Assembly: GCA_013350335.1 (NCBI GenBank)
Contig: CM023542.1
Span: 2,294,001-2,358,000 of the forward strand
Direction: 5' to 3'
Source of the DNA: Chimonanthus salicifolius
Taxonomy: Eukaryota > Streptophyta > Magnoliopsida > Laurales > Calycanthaceae
Length of the DNA: 64,000 nucleotides
Part shown: piece after piece, positions 33,600-44,598 of the stretch
Layout of the letters: every line of letters begins with the position of its first letter
Numbering within the stretch: the first letter of the stretch is position 1
The notes under the pieces: model-generated
What the model saw: only the letters and a program-made list of their open reading frames with translations
What the model was told of the DNA's origin: nothing
Databases searched by the model: none
Program-made: the position numbers and the translations under genes

Positions 33600-34505
33600 T
33601 GATGCAACGGGTGTAATTGGATTTGAGGGTTTTGGGTGATGACTCGGCTAAGTTAATAAATAATGGGCATTCAATGATATTTAGATGGATTAATTGGGTC
33701 AATGATAGCCAAATGGCAGTTTGGTAATTAAGAAAGGGAAGACTAATGGATATTGGTTTTACTTTGGTGGATTGAGTGAAACTTTGGTAAATGGGAAAGA
33801 GGGTAGGTGGTGTCTTCTTGGGTAGTAGAAAAGGTAAAGTGGAGAGAGGGGGTATGGAGATAGTACCGTCGGGAACTTGGAAGGTATTTGTGTTTCTTCT
33901 TCTTTGTATCTCTCAGGTGTCCGATGCTCAGTGTGGCCGATTGGATCTTGAATTGAGATGTGGCTCGGACGATCAAGAGGCTGCAACGCGAGAGCAGATC
34001 TGGGACTGGCTCTGTTGGTGTGACAACAATGTCTCTGTTGGGTATACCAACAGAGGATGGACACGGCAGCAGGGGAGGTTCTAGCTGTCGCCTGAGAGGA
34101 CACAATTGATGAAGCGATATTGGATCTGAGAGACAAGGAAGACTTGTCTACAGCAGAAACAACAATACTTCGAAGATAACCGCCTGTAAAAGGTGAAAGA
34201 AGAGTTAGAAGAGAAGGAAGAACAAGAAGAGCAATTAGAGAGAGAATAGAAAAGGATCTAGGTTTTCGATTTCTTTTGTTTATCCTTCCATCGTGGCCAA
34301 GGTAACCCTTTTATAGGAGGCTATAGTCGGCTCGTCAGTGGGATTGCATCTACCAATCTTGGTAGTTTCCATGTAGGAAACGATTTTGCTGAGCTTGGAA
34401 TTTTCCTTTGCAACTCCGTAGGAGACGGGATTGGGAAGGAAAGCCATGAGTTGGCTAGGAGATGAAGACTCTTTCACCCTCATGGGTCCTACCCGTGCTA
34501 CATCA
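33600..34505 (-). repeat. 3' LTR of the gag-protease element
   Basis: 906 bp, TGATGCAACGGG ... GCTACATCA. Compared with the other LTR it shows many substitutions and small indels, so insertion was not very recent. Confidence 0.9.
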
Positions 34506-34636
34506 GTCTCTCTCGGTTGAAAAGAACTCGACATCGAGTTCGTATCCAAGGAATGCAATACAAGAGCACGGTCTTCTTTATTTTCACTTCCATCATTGAA
34601 AAAATGTTGCAACACATGATCTTGACTTTTCACACA

Positions 34637-36435
34637 TCACCTCTGGTTCGTGCGTGTGGGACGTCGCTCTTTGGGGTTATAAGCGGCTCGGTGATCAACT
34701 TGTCGTTTTGTATTGCGTTGTTGGCATCTAGATGCAATATGCCCCTTCCATTGACATGTGAAGCATGTGATATGCCTCATATAGCTCGAACTTTGCCTTT
34801 TGGCACCACAAACTGGAAGGAATGAATCATTCTTCTTAGGTGTCAGCAATAGGCCATGCATAGGAGTGAGAGTAATTTTCCTTCCATGCTTATAGAAAGT
34901 ATAGGTGTTGGCATGACCCTTGTGGGTGCTGTCGACGTCTGATTGCCAGAGACGCCCAAGAATTATATAGCACACATCCATGTCGACAACGTCAAAAAGA
35001 ATGTGATCCTTGTAGGTGTGTCCAATAGAGAAGGAGAAATAACATTGTCTCGTTACATGTGTCTCTCCCACGGGTTTGATCCATCCAACTGAATGAGGAA
35101 AAGGGTGTGGGTGTGTAGTCAAACCCAACTTTTCAACCAACTTCTGAGAAACAATGTTTTTAATGCATCCACTATCAATGATGAGATCACACACCTTTTG
35201 GTTGACAATGCACCGAGTCTTAAAAACGTTAGGATGTTGCAATGGAGGGCTCTGTTTGACGTGTTAAGCAATCTACGAATCATTAGAGTGGATCCTTCAT
35301 CTCCATAGTCAACATAATCATCATCATCATCTGCAACATATTCACATTGCCCTTCTATATACTCATGTTCCACTCCTTTACCATTGTTGGTGGCAATGGC
35401 AACAAGTTGACGAGTAGGGCACATATTTGAGCGGTGACCTGGTTGACCATAACGAAAACACTTTCCTAGCATAGGTTAAGCATAGGGGTTATTTCTGGTA
35501 GGCTCCTTGTTCTCATTGATCTTTAGTGGGCTACCTAGATTACGTGCAGGTGCAGGTCGAGGGAGTATACCCTGTTGATGAGGTTGCACCTGTGTTGGTG
35601 TGGTAGCTGAAGTGGCCGATGGAGGAGTAGATCTACTTACTATTGTATTCCTTCCTCCTGGGCGGTCTAATTCTTCTTCAACTCTTTCGGCCATCAACAC
35701 TGTGTCACTCAAGGCGCGAATCGGTTGGAACCCAACGCCAAGGCGGATTGTTGTGCGAAGACCTTTTAAGAACCATGAGATTTGTTGAGGTTCACTCTTG
35801 ACCAAATTGTTTCGGGCAGATAGGCGATAGAATTCAGTTATATAGTCTTTAACCGAACGGTTTCCTTGTCGATATTCTTAGCACTGCTCGAACAAACGTT
35901 GCTCATAGTCTGCTGGAAAGAAGCATGCTTGGAACAACTTTTTCATTCGCGGCCAAGACTTGACAAGAGGCTTATTTCGTTGCCCACGCGTGGTCTGAAG
36001 GTCTTCCCACCATGTAAAAGCTCCACCTTTGAGCCTGTAGGTGACGAACTTAACCTTCTTGGAGTCTTCAATCTCCATGCAATTAAAGAATGCCTCAACT
36101 TCTGAGAGCCAGTCGAGGAACTCTTCAATTTTGACTTGTCCGTTGAAAGACAGTAAGTCCACCTTCATGCGGTAATCTCGACCCGGCAAGGCATTATTAG
36201 GTTTGCATGTCTCATGCGGTTGTAGGACAGTCTCCACCTCTTCATCGCTGGAGGAATCATAAACAGATGGATTGTGAGGTGTGTGGGATCTCCTGCCTTG
36301 ATTACGGTGAGCGTCATTCCTAAGTGGAGTTTGTTGATCACAAAGAAGATCAAGCTTTGCAGACATATTCATCATTATTGTTCGCAACTCCTCGAATGTG
36401 GTTTGAATGACGAACTGATTACCGTCTGAAGCCAT
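34637..36435 (-). pseudogene. Gag-protease reading frame, interrupted
   Basis: Gag opens with MASDGNQF at 36435 and includes a Ty3-type capsid core (FLDWLSEVEAFF, GGAFTWWEDL) before an in-frame TAA at 35878-35880. The same frame continues to a second TAA at 35476-35478, then into a zinc knuckle whose second Cys is Tyr (CFRYGQPGHRSNMC). After a frame change near 35230 comes an aspartic protease (LIIDSGCIKNIVS, with DSG; later YIILGRLWQSDVD). A second, intact knuckle CFTCQWKGHIASRC follows near 34755. The last frame closes at 34637. The copy is dead as sequenced. Confidence 0.88.
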
Positions 36436-36511
36436 GGATTTTTTTTTTTTCAAAATGTCGAGGAAAGTCTCACCCGATGAGAATCGGTGAGATCTGGCTC
36501 TGAATACCAAT

Positions 36512-37418
36512 TGATGCAGTGGGTATAATCAGATTTGAGGGTTTTGGGTGATGACTCGGCTAAGTCAATAAATAATGGGCATTCAATGATATTTAAATAG
36601 ATTAATTGGGTCAATGATAGTCAAATGGCAGTTTGGTAATTAAGAAAGGGAAGACTAATGGATATTGGTTTTACTTTGGTGGATTTAGTGGAACTTTGGT
36701 AAATGGGAACGAGGGTAGGTGGTGTCTTCTTGGGTAGTGGAAAAGGTAAAGTGGAGAGAGAGGGGGTAAGGAGAGAGTACCGTTGGGAACTTGGAAGGTA
36801 CTTGTGTTTCTTCTTCGTATATGTCGAATGTCCGATGGCCAGTGTGGCCGATTGTATCTTGAATGGAGGTGTGGCCCAGATGATCAAGAGGCTGCAACGC
36901 GAGAGCAGATCTGGGACCGGCTCTGCTGGTGTGGCAGCAATGTCTCTGTTGGGTATACCAACAGAGGATGGACACGGCAACATGGGAGGTTCTGGCCGTC
37001 GCCTGAGAGGACGCAGTTGTTGAAGCGATATTGGATCTGAGAGACGAGGAAGACTTGTCTACAGCAGAAACAACAATACTCCGAAGATAACCACCTGTAA
37101 AAGGTGAAAGAAGAGAAAAAAGAGCAAGAAGAGCAAACAGAGAGAGAATAGAGAATGATATGGGTTTTCGATTTCTTTTGTATATCCTGCCATCGTGGCC
37201 AAGGTAACCCTTTTATAGGAGATTATAGTCGGCTCGTTAGTGGGATTGCATCAACCGATCTTGGTAGTTTCCATGTAGGAAACGATTTTGTTGAGCTTGG
37301 GATTTTCCCTTGCAAAAGTTTCTCCACTCCGTAGGAGACGGGATCGAGAAGGAAAGCCACGAGTCGGCTGGGAGAGGAAGACTCTTTTACCCACATGGGT
37401 CCTACCCGTGCTACATCA
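36512..37418 (-). repeat. 5' LTR of the gag-protease element
   Basis: 907 bp, TGATGCAGTGGG ... GCTACATCA, followed directly by the target duplication ATATG. Confidence 0.9.
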
Positions 37419-37504
37419 ATATGCTAAATATGTACATCTACAACACTTTTTATACTACTTTGTCAAATTTGAGTCAAATATTAATATCTATAATGTCAAT
37501 ATTT

Positions 37505-37507
<3 letters not shown>

Positions 37508-37540
<33 letters not shown>
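37508..37540. repeat. (TA)n microsatellite
   Basis: About 16 uninterrupted TA units. Reading frames through it (YIYIYI) are artefacts. Confidence 0.97.
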
Positions 37541-37544
<4 letters not shown>

Positions 37545-37603
37545 TGCAATTTGTAATGAAAGATTAGACGTCATGAATTAAGTTTGATAAATATAAATTA
37601 AAT

Positions 37604-37967
37604 TGTTGGTGTAATAGCCCTCTGTTGTGCGAATTGCTGGTGTAATATCACTAGTTGAAGAGAGTTGGGCGTGGGATATAAGATGAGACTTCTCCTCTTC
37701 TAGCACAAAGCCTCCCAAGTTGATACGTATGGCTAATGGGAACAAAGTCTTGAGGATTGTCGAGTCAGCAAGTGAGGTTAGACCCGAGGCTCTAAAGAGG
37801 ACAATATTATCGTTGTACACTCTATTACTAGGACAAGGCCTTTTGGGTGCAAACTTAGCTTTGCTCGTCAAAGCAAAGCCGTGCGAATCCATGTGGGTGG
37901 ACCCTAAATAGACAATATTGTGTTGGAAAGATGAACCGTTAGAGTTAGACTTTAAAATTTTCAACCA
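37604..37967 (-). mobile_element. Copia-type LTR or TRIM fragment
   Basis: Minus-strand text aacggttcatctttccaaca ... caatattgtc ... tagagcctcgggtct ... ccaaaaggccttgtcctagt follows a widespread plant LTR pattern. The + strand opens TGTTGGTGTAATAGCCC. No target-site duplication was found, so the limits are approximate. Confidence 0.5.
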
Positions 37968-37995
37968 TATTGCCGTCTAATCTTAGAGTTAAAAT

Positions 37996-38078
37996 CAGGG
38001 GTAATAATAAAACCTTGATATCGTATCGGTCGAGATTACTTTTATCGGTGATATGTATGGACGATATTTATAGCCCTC
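37996..38078. mobile_element. 83-bp hAT-type MITE, ATCGGCCGATAT family
   Basis: Starts CAGGGGTAATAAT and ends TTTATAGCCCTC. The 8-bp target-site duplication gttaaaat is perfect (37988-37995 and 38079-38086). The interior has gatatcgtatcggtcgagat and tatcggtgatatgt. Confidence 0.75.
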
Positions 38079-38086
38079 GTTAAAAT

Positions 38087-38844
38087 GTTTATAAATTGTT
38101 GTGAAAAGAAAGTGATTCATTTAAATAAGGTGTCACTTACCCCATGTAAATGGACACCTTCTCTCTATATCTGTTGTGTAAGCTTTTAGAAAGATGCAGA
38201 AATAGGGTTAGGGTTTGAAAATTGAAAATGACACATTTGGACAAGTAAGTAAGAATGAAAGGCCAATCATCATATAGAAATGAGCAATTCCATGTCATCT
38301 AACCATAGCATGACATATGCACGACACCTACTTTCCTCTTTACAAGTGACATTCAAGAATTTACTATTCAATTTGTGGATCCTACTCTGATAGTCACAGA
38401 TTGCACTGATTGAACAAATCTTACTTAATTTATTGATACGTGTCGACTGCTACAATATTTAGACTTTAGAATAGTAGTAATCAAGGGTAGATTAAAAAAA
38501 AATCTTGTAAATTGACTTGATATAAAAATTATAATTCTCATAGTGGTCAATATGTAAAACTCCAAGAGTTTTTTGTAAGAATTATTTAGTTATTAAGAGG
38601 TCTTTAAAAATTGTGGGGGAGAGAGGGGCATGGAACCTACAGGCCCCTATTCCAACCATGTTTAGAGGTTTTTATTAATATTAATTTGGGATCTATCTCA
38701 AAATCAATATAATAGTGAGTGTGAACACTTCTAGAGAATACACAAGTGGACTATACTTAGTCTCTATAGTAGACTCTCTCAGAAAATATTCGGATTAGAA
38801 AAATTGTAGGATATCGAGTGTTTTTAATACGAAAGGTTATCGAT
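38087..38844. other. Non-coding, no feature recognised
   Basis: Intergenic sequence with no gene or named element. Confidence 0.4.
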
Positions 38845-39050
38845 AATGGATCAACGATTCTCTCACGTGCATTTATGTAATTTGACATGAATTTTACTGT
38901 ATTGTACATTTTGTCTTACAAATTAGCTCGACGAATCCTTTGTTCTAAGTGATTCTAAGGGGGTGAGTCGATTCAAAAGGCAAAATGGACAATACAGTAA
39001 AATCTATATCGGATTAAACAAAATACCCGTAGGAGAATCGCTATCGTATA
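38845..39050. mobile_element. Foldback MITE with about 75-bp imperfect arms
   Basis: The inner arms (38891-38917 and 38977-39003) differ at only two or three positions over 27 bp (attttactgtattgtacatt). Weaker pairing continues outward through cgattctc / gagaatcg. The loop is about 60 bp. Target-site duplication not resolved. Confidence 0.65.
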
Positions 39051-40655
39051 TTTATATTATTTAAATGATGACAAGTAGACAAATTATAAATTTAATATCT
39101 CTTGTTATTTAAAATATCGACGTTTCTACTATTTTCTCTCATATTACTAGAATATATCTATAAAAGATTGAGCCTAACATGTCTGTGTGTTTCTAGAAAT
39201 TGGAAATTAGAATGGAGCATCAAGTTACCTTTTCAGCTTCACTCAATTACATCGCTCAGCTTAAAGGTATATGAAAAGAGGCTCAAAATCAGTCACTCAT
39301 TTTTACACTGATCCATCTTTCTTGAGTTGAATCTGTACTTAATTTAAATTCATTTGAAATTAATTTTACCGTTGCTGATTAAAATTTATCTAAAACCAAT
39401 TATATTTTAACTGTTCATCTTCATACAATTAAAAATCATGACTTTTTTAAATACACAACCATCCACAAGTCTCATGTATTAGAAGAAATTGAACCCAACA
39501 CCTCTATTTTAATCTTAAAAATTTATACCTCCTAAAAACTTATACCAACTGAATTACCTATGCATATAATTTATTTCCATTTTAAGAGACACAATATCAT
39601 CTATATAAAGACCTCCTATCCTAATACGAGATCTCCTATCTATATAAAATTGACTTTTCACATAAATTTTTAAAATCCATGGCCAATAAAAAAAATACCG
39701 TATTAGAAGGGCGCTCCTATATAAATCCATGAGAACAAGGAGGGGTTTGGATAAGTATGGCCAAGCAACTTTGGATAAGTGATGAGTGATACAACAATAT
39801 GGCCCAACGTGCAAATTTTTCAAACAAATGAGTAATTTTTTGTCTGACACGAGAAAAGGCCACAATTAATAAAGAAAAAAGTGTAGATATTTTCCTCTGA
39901 GGTCCCAACACTCAGCCAATTTCATGCATTTCTATTTGTTACCATTTAAGTGGAGATCATTATCATATGAATTAAATTATAAAGTAAAAAGGGTAAAATA
40001 TTCAGTTGATGGATCCTTTTTCTATAAATTGTATTTTTAAAACTTTCAAGTGGAATTTCTTTAAGAAAAGCGAAGGAGAATAGAATTGCCTGATGCTGCT
40101 CCTTTCTCTCTCTAGATCTTCTTCCTGTACTTAGATTAGGCTCTGTATCCATTAAAGTGGTAAAAGGTAAAGGTCAATCAATTGGACATGAAATTGGATG
40201 GACGGTGTAGATCATTGCTCTTTTGTAATAGTACGCACTTTCTCAGTCGTTAAATTCCTTATGTCAGACATTCATAGATTCTTGCTTCTGCCGCAATTTT
40301 TGTTTTAAAATTCCAATAAATTCTTTAGCATAAAAGATCTAAACATGTGATTAATTTTGTTGAATCCAAAACAGTTTCAATTTTGTTGAAGTGGGCATAT
40401 GCAACTTAATGCATTCAACCACTAAGTCTTGTGTTTGGACAAAGGAGGTGCAAGGGCAATGGAAGTTAATCTTCATTATCCTTTTTTAATAACTAAAGAA
40501 TAAGAGTAAAGACTCAAATTTTTACCTTTCCTTTTTAATATTTGAAAATCTTTTTCTTTCAAAGAATTTTTATATTATCTGAGGTAACTCTTGGTCCGAG
40601 GTAACTCCATGTAACTTTCTTATCCAAACTCAGCCTTAAAAGTAGGTGCTCTCTC
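39051..40655. other. Non-coding, no gene
   Basis: Intergenic, AT-rich. Small frames at 39554-39911 and 39946-40152 have no family signature. Confidence 0.4.
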
Positions 40656-41009
40656 TTAGGATCTGGACTTTCAGTCCAAAAGACTAACATGTTAGGTGGA
40701 GTGACTCAAGCCATTTATAAACCAATAGATCTCCTTCTAAACTTTCAATATGGAACTCGTTCGCAGAAGCTCCAATAATCTCTCTTCGAACGAGGCCCTC
40801 CAGTGAAGAGAGTGACGCTGACCATTCCATTCGCTTGGGAAATCTCTTGAACCTACATGAGGTAGTCTGAGACCTAGTTCTAATACCACTTATTAGGATG
40901 TAGACTTCTCGCTCAAAAGACTAGCTTATTAGGTAGAGCGACCTAAGTCCTTTAAAAACCCTTAGATCTCCTTTTATCCTTTCACCACTCGTTGGCACCA
41001 GCCCTAACA
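40656..41009 (-). mobile_element. TRIM, same family as 5440-5790
   Basis: Minus-strand TRIM. The 5' LTR is 41009-40891 (opens TGTTAGGGCTGGTGCC). A primer-binding-site-like TGGTATTAGAACTAGGTC follows directly, then about 110 bp of non-coding interior, a purine tract (ttcgaagagagattat) and the 3' LTR about 40777-40656. The left limit is approximate. It is diverged but colinear with the copy at 5440. Confidence 0.75.
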
Positions 41010-41882
41010 CTAACAATGACAAGGGTCATTAATGTGAATTAGCTATCTCCATTAATAAAAATATGTCCATGTGCCTTTGATGAGACTGTACAAACAATGG
41101 GAAAATATATGAGTCTAAAGTACACCCCCATCCATGGGTTTGCAGAAACCGTTAGCTTGACTTTGAACATGTAATTATGAAAAACCCATGGTTTTCTATT
41201 TCCGGATTCAACCCCATTGCCCTGATCTCATTGTCCACTACTATAATTTATCTTATAGAAAATGGGGTACTTTTGTCTGGCTTTGTGACTGTATTAGATT
41301 GTGGATTTTATTTGATAATTATTAAAAATTATATAGATGAATAGAATATAATAAGATTTATTATATTGTAAAAAAATGAGACTTATTAAATTATATAAAA
41401 ATGGTTTTATTGAATTATATTTCTCTTAATTTTAATATTAAAAAATATTGGATAAATATTTTGATGTATTATGATTAATCCAATGATAACAATGTATCAA
41501 ATATAAATCATAAAAGGTTGATAAAAAAATTAGACTATAGAAAATTTGAACTTATGCAACAAAAAGATGTTTATATTTTGACCCCAGATTCCTTCTGGGA
41601 CCATCAACATGAGGCTTCTTCAAGTACTTTTTAAAGAGGTGGAAGATTAGTCTTCCATCTATATTATTCTAATTTAAGAAGGAAATGATTATATATGGAT
41701 AACTCAACCATTGTATAGAATTTTTTATGTCTATGGTGTTATAAATTCAGCATTTCTGGACCCATAAATCATAAGTGGATAACCCACTTGTGCCCAACAT
41801 TAATAATATATGGGCAAAGAAACTGGTGTCGTCGCACATCCCCATAAGATAGTCACCGTGTTACTTTACGGAGAATGTTAAC
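41010..41882. other. Non-coding, no feature recognised
   Basis: AT-rich intergenic sequence with no gene or element that I can name. Confidence 0.4.
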
Positions 41883-41890
41883 AGCTTAGT

Positions 41891-42179
41891 CAGGGGTTTA
41901 AATATCGGCCGATACGTATCGTATCGGCCGATATATATCGGTTTTGGCCTTGTGAATATCGGCCGATATGTATCGTATCGGCCGATATTCACAATATCGG
42001 CCTTGATATCGGCCGTATTATATCGGGCCCGATATCAAAATATCGCCGATATCGGCCGATATTTACAAAAAAACAAGAAGAAGAGAAACTTATCGGCCGA
42101 TATATCGGCCGATAGCGATATATCGGTCGACATATCGTATCGGCCGATATATCGGCCGATACCGATTTTTAAACCCCTG
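41891..42179. mobile_element. hAT-type MITE packed with ATCGGCCGATAT palindromes (best copy)
   Basis: 289 bp between perfect 8-bp target duplications agcttagt (41883-41890 and 42180-42187). Ends CAGGGGTTTAAA and TTTTTAAACCCCTG are inverted repeats. More than ten copies of the palindrome (a)tatcggccgata(t) fill the interior, with variants gatatcgg, tatcgggccc and gtatcgtatcgg. There is no transposase, so mobilisation would need a hAT transposase in trans. Confidence 0.85.
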
Positions 42180-42675
42180 AGCTTAGTTACCCCGTGTGAA
42201 GATGTATTCTTTGGGGCTCAGGTATAATTCAGTTCCTCAGACCTATTTGAAAAATGGAATTTAGAAAATGAAATCTCATTTCTTCTATTAAAGTATTAAG
42301 GTTGGTGAGTAGGGTTATACATGGCTCAAGTTGGGTGACAGAGGCTTTTTCAAGTGCAGGCTTTTTGGTTATTGCTCTTTGCTTTCAGACACAAAACCAG
42401 CACAGGACGAGCCCATTTGCAACATGCTAGGCTGTTTGTGTCAATTATGTTGCTTCATTCTTATATAGTTGGGTCTTTAACCAAGAATATCTGTATCTGT
42501 ATCGATTTAACTATCTGGCCAAGAATAGGTAACCGGTCTAGTATATAGCCTAAACATGGGTCAAATCCGACTCAATTAGGGCTTGCTGGGCTGACAATCC
42601 TGTGAAAAGCCCAGGTCCATCCATGTTTAGCTTTAGGGATTTCTCTTTGTAAATCAGGAACAATTCACTTGCACT

Positions 42676-42861
42676 CAGGAGTAGAAATATCGCCCGAGAT
42701 ATCTCGTATCGGCTGAGATATCTCGGGTTCTGGTCGCCCCATATATCTCGGCCGATACGAGATATATCATCCGTACGAGCCAGATCTCGCCGATATCTGC
42801 TGAGATTTGACAAAAAAGAGAGAAAGAGAGAGAGAAATATCGGCCGATATTTCTACCCTTG
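42676..42861. mobile_element. hAT-type MITE with TCTCGGCCGAGA-type interior
   Basis: 186 bp between perfect 8-bp target duplications cttgcact (42668-42675 and 42862-42869). Ends CAGGAGTAGAAATATCG and CGATATTTCTACCCTTG are inverted repeats. The interior switches to gagatatctcg and atctcggccgatacgagat words, plus an (ag)n tract near 42816-42833. Confidence 0.85.
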
Positions 42862-42869
42862 CTTGCACT

Positions 42870-43366
42870 GTCATTTATTTTCAAATTTCCATATTTTAGC
42901 CCGTATCAAGGATCCAAGTATCCAACTGCTCTTACACTAGAATAATGGACCTTAAACTGAGTAAGTGGGCCCAATAATGTTAAGTATTCTGAGCCAGCCA
43001 ACACTATTAAATAGGGCCTAACTGCAGGGGTACGTCCACAACCAGATCAAGATCTCCATCTTAAGAACTTTCCAACTGAAAAAGGGTTGAATCTTCTCGG
43101 GCTATTCGCACCCTTCTATAATCATTTTATTTTTGGCTAGCTACACAAATGTTTGACCTATCATCCTCTATGGCTTCAACTTGGACCTAGCCCAACATGA
43201 ATTTGACTTACAAAACCTGACCTTATCACGGGTTTGATTTCGGTTCGAGCAATTTGGGCTTGAGCTCATACATTCTAAACCTGACCTGTGTTTGGGCCAG
43301 ACTTGAGTTGGCCTCACGTGTGCTCAACCAAGTCAATCCTGACAATCGGAGCAGGTCCAAACTATC
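42870..43366. other. Non-coding, no gene
   Basis: Rich in cgggtttg/gggcttgag words typical of decayed LTR sequence. No clear element limits. Confidence 0.35.
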
Positions 43367-44018
43367 TGTTGTAAAACCAGATTTACGTGGAATCAAGCAC
43401 AAGCAAGAAGAACACAGATTTACGTAGTTCGGCAAAATCCCTTACGTCCACGGAACGTGCATGATTCAACTATGAAGAGAATATGGTTACAAGCATTAAA
43501 ACCAACTATTTCCCTTCCTCCCTCTTCAGTCACTCTTTTCTCTCTAGTTTTCTTCTCTCCTCTCTCAGCCTGAGAAAACAGCTCCTTTGAAAAAAAACAC
43601 CCTAAAGGAGAAAGAGAATATATATAGGTGGGCTAAAGTTACACATTCTGGGCATGGGCCCTACAGTCCGCCCAGGCCCAATAAAGGCCTTTTGAGCCAA
43701 AACCACGCTATCCTAATTCTTTACCTCAGTAAGCACGATCCAAATTTGGAGAAAAATACCATATTTCATCAATCTGGGGTGTTAAGTGAAGCTAGATTTG
43801 ATTTGATTTGGTGTTGGTCCTCTCAATCTTACATCCCCATCATTCTATTAAGAAAACTAGAAAACTTTACCTAAAACTCTTATTAGCAGTTTAGTACAAG
43901 ATCCCTTTTGATGTGTAAGGGTATGGCTTAAACCATTTAGATTTGTGGGCCGGGCCTAAATTCTGGGCCGAATTAGTAAAGGGACACAATTTGCTCTCAG
44001 TAAAACTTATGTCCAACA
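43367..44018. mobile_element. LTR-like relic
   Basis: Opens TGTTGTAAAACCAG, contains tttacgtagttcggcaaaat and cttacgtccacggaacg, CT-rich tracts and TATA-like text near 43620, and closes ttatgtccaaca. TG...CA ends are plausible, but flanks (ctatc and gtggc) do not match, so the limits or the solo-LTR status are uncertain. Confidence 0.5.
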
Positions 44019-44288
44019 GTGGCAGAAATGAACATGTTAGGGGGAAATTATAGGGATATTGGTGTTCTTGTTAATAAAGAATACTGAGCTTGTTCGTTTA
44101 TCCATTTGTCGTTATCTAAGTTGTGAAAAAGTACATTAGTATCTTTTATTATCAAAAGCATTGAATTTTCTATCAATTGCCTCGTGTTATCCCTTGGATG
44201 AATTTCGGTGGTAAAACAAATACCAGACTCAATGGGTCAAAAATTTGAGTAGAAATTTTGGCCAATTGAACCCATTTGAGGATCAAAT

Positions 44289-44424
44289 CATTTGAAATAT
44301 TGGCCGATATTATGGTTGGTATTTCACTAATATGAACAAATACTGGCGAAATATCGATGGGGCCCAAGATTGATATTAATTTTTTTTTAATTCCGATCTT
44401 ATTGATATGGGAGATATCATGGCC
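44289..44424. repeat. ATCGGCC-type repeat cut by the assembly gap
   Basis: Contains aaatattggccgatattatgg, gcgaaatatcgatgg and gggagatatcatggcc directly before the N run. Probably another member of the hAT MITE family or a longer array; its right side is missing. Confidence 0.5.
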
Positions 44425-44524
44425 NNNNNNNNNNNNNNNNNNNNNNNNNNNNNNNNNNNNNNNNNNNNNNNNNNNNNNNNNNNNNNNNNNNNNNNNNNNN
44501 NNNNNNNNNNNNNNNNNNNNNNNN
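44425..44524. other. Assembly gap, 100 Ns
   Basis: Exactly 100 Ns, a conventional placeholder for a gap of unknown size. Copy B1 of the segmental duplication begins at the next base, and an ATCGGCC-rich repeat ends at the base before, either of which could have stopped assembly. Confidence 0.99.
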
Positions 44525-44598
44525 ATTATTTTACTTTTATAAGTTTACAATTTATTGATACACGTATCACTTGCACCACCCAAGTTAAGAGGAACAAT

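Larger units (their letters stand above)
33600..37418 (-). mobile_element. LTR retrotransposon with gag-protease only (no pol)
   Basis: The 3.8-kb element is flanked by a perfect target-site duplication ATATG (33595-33599 and 37419-37423). LTRs are 33600-34505 (906 bp) and 36512-37418 (907 bp), both TGATG...CATCA. A TGGTATTCAGAGC primer-binding site (tRNA-Met-like, one extra T) lies 2 bp inside the 5' LTR. A GAGAGAGA purine tract precedes the 3' LTR. The 2-kb interior encodes gag and an aspartic protease but stops before any reverse transcriptase, RNase H or integrase. It resembles TR-GAG-type non-autonomous Ty3 elements, with a protease kept in addition. Confidence 0.92.

Noticed and set aside
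37288..37581. Frames ending in YIYIYI
   Set aside because: Read through the end of an LTR and a TA microsatellite.
41891..42227. Protein-coding repeat (RYQNIADIGRYL-type frame)
   Set aside because: Translation of the ATCGGCCGATAT palindrome. Similar peptides appear in several frames and strands, as expected for a palindromic repeat.
43367..44018. Confident solo LTR with target duplication
   Set aside because: LTR-like ends and text exist but the five flanking bases do not match, so only a relic is claimed.
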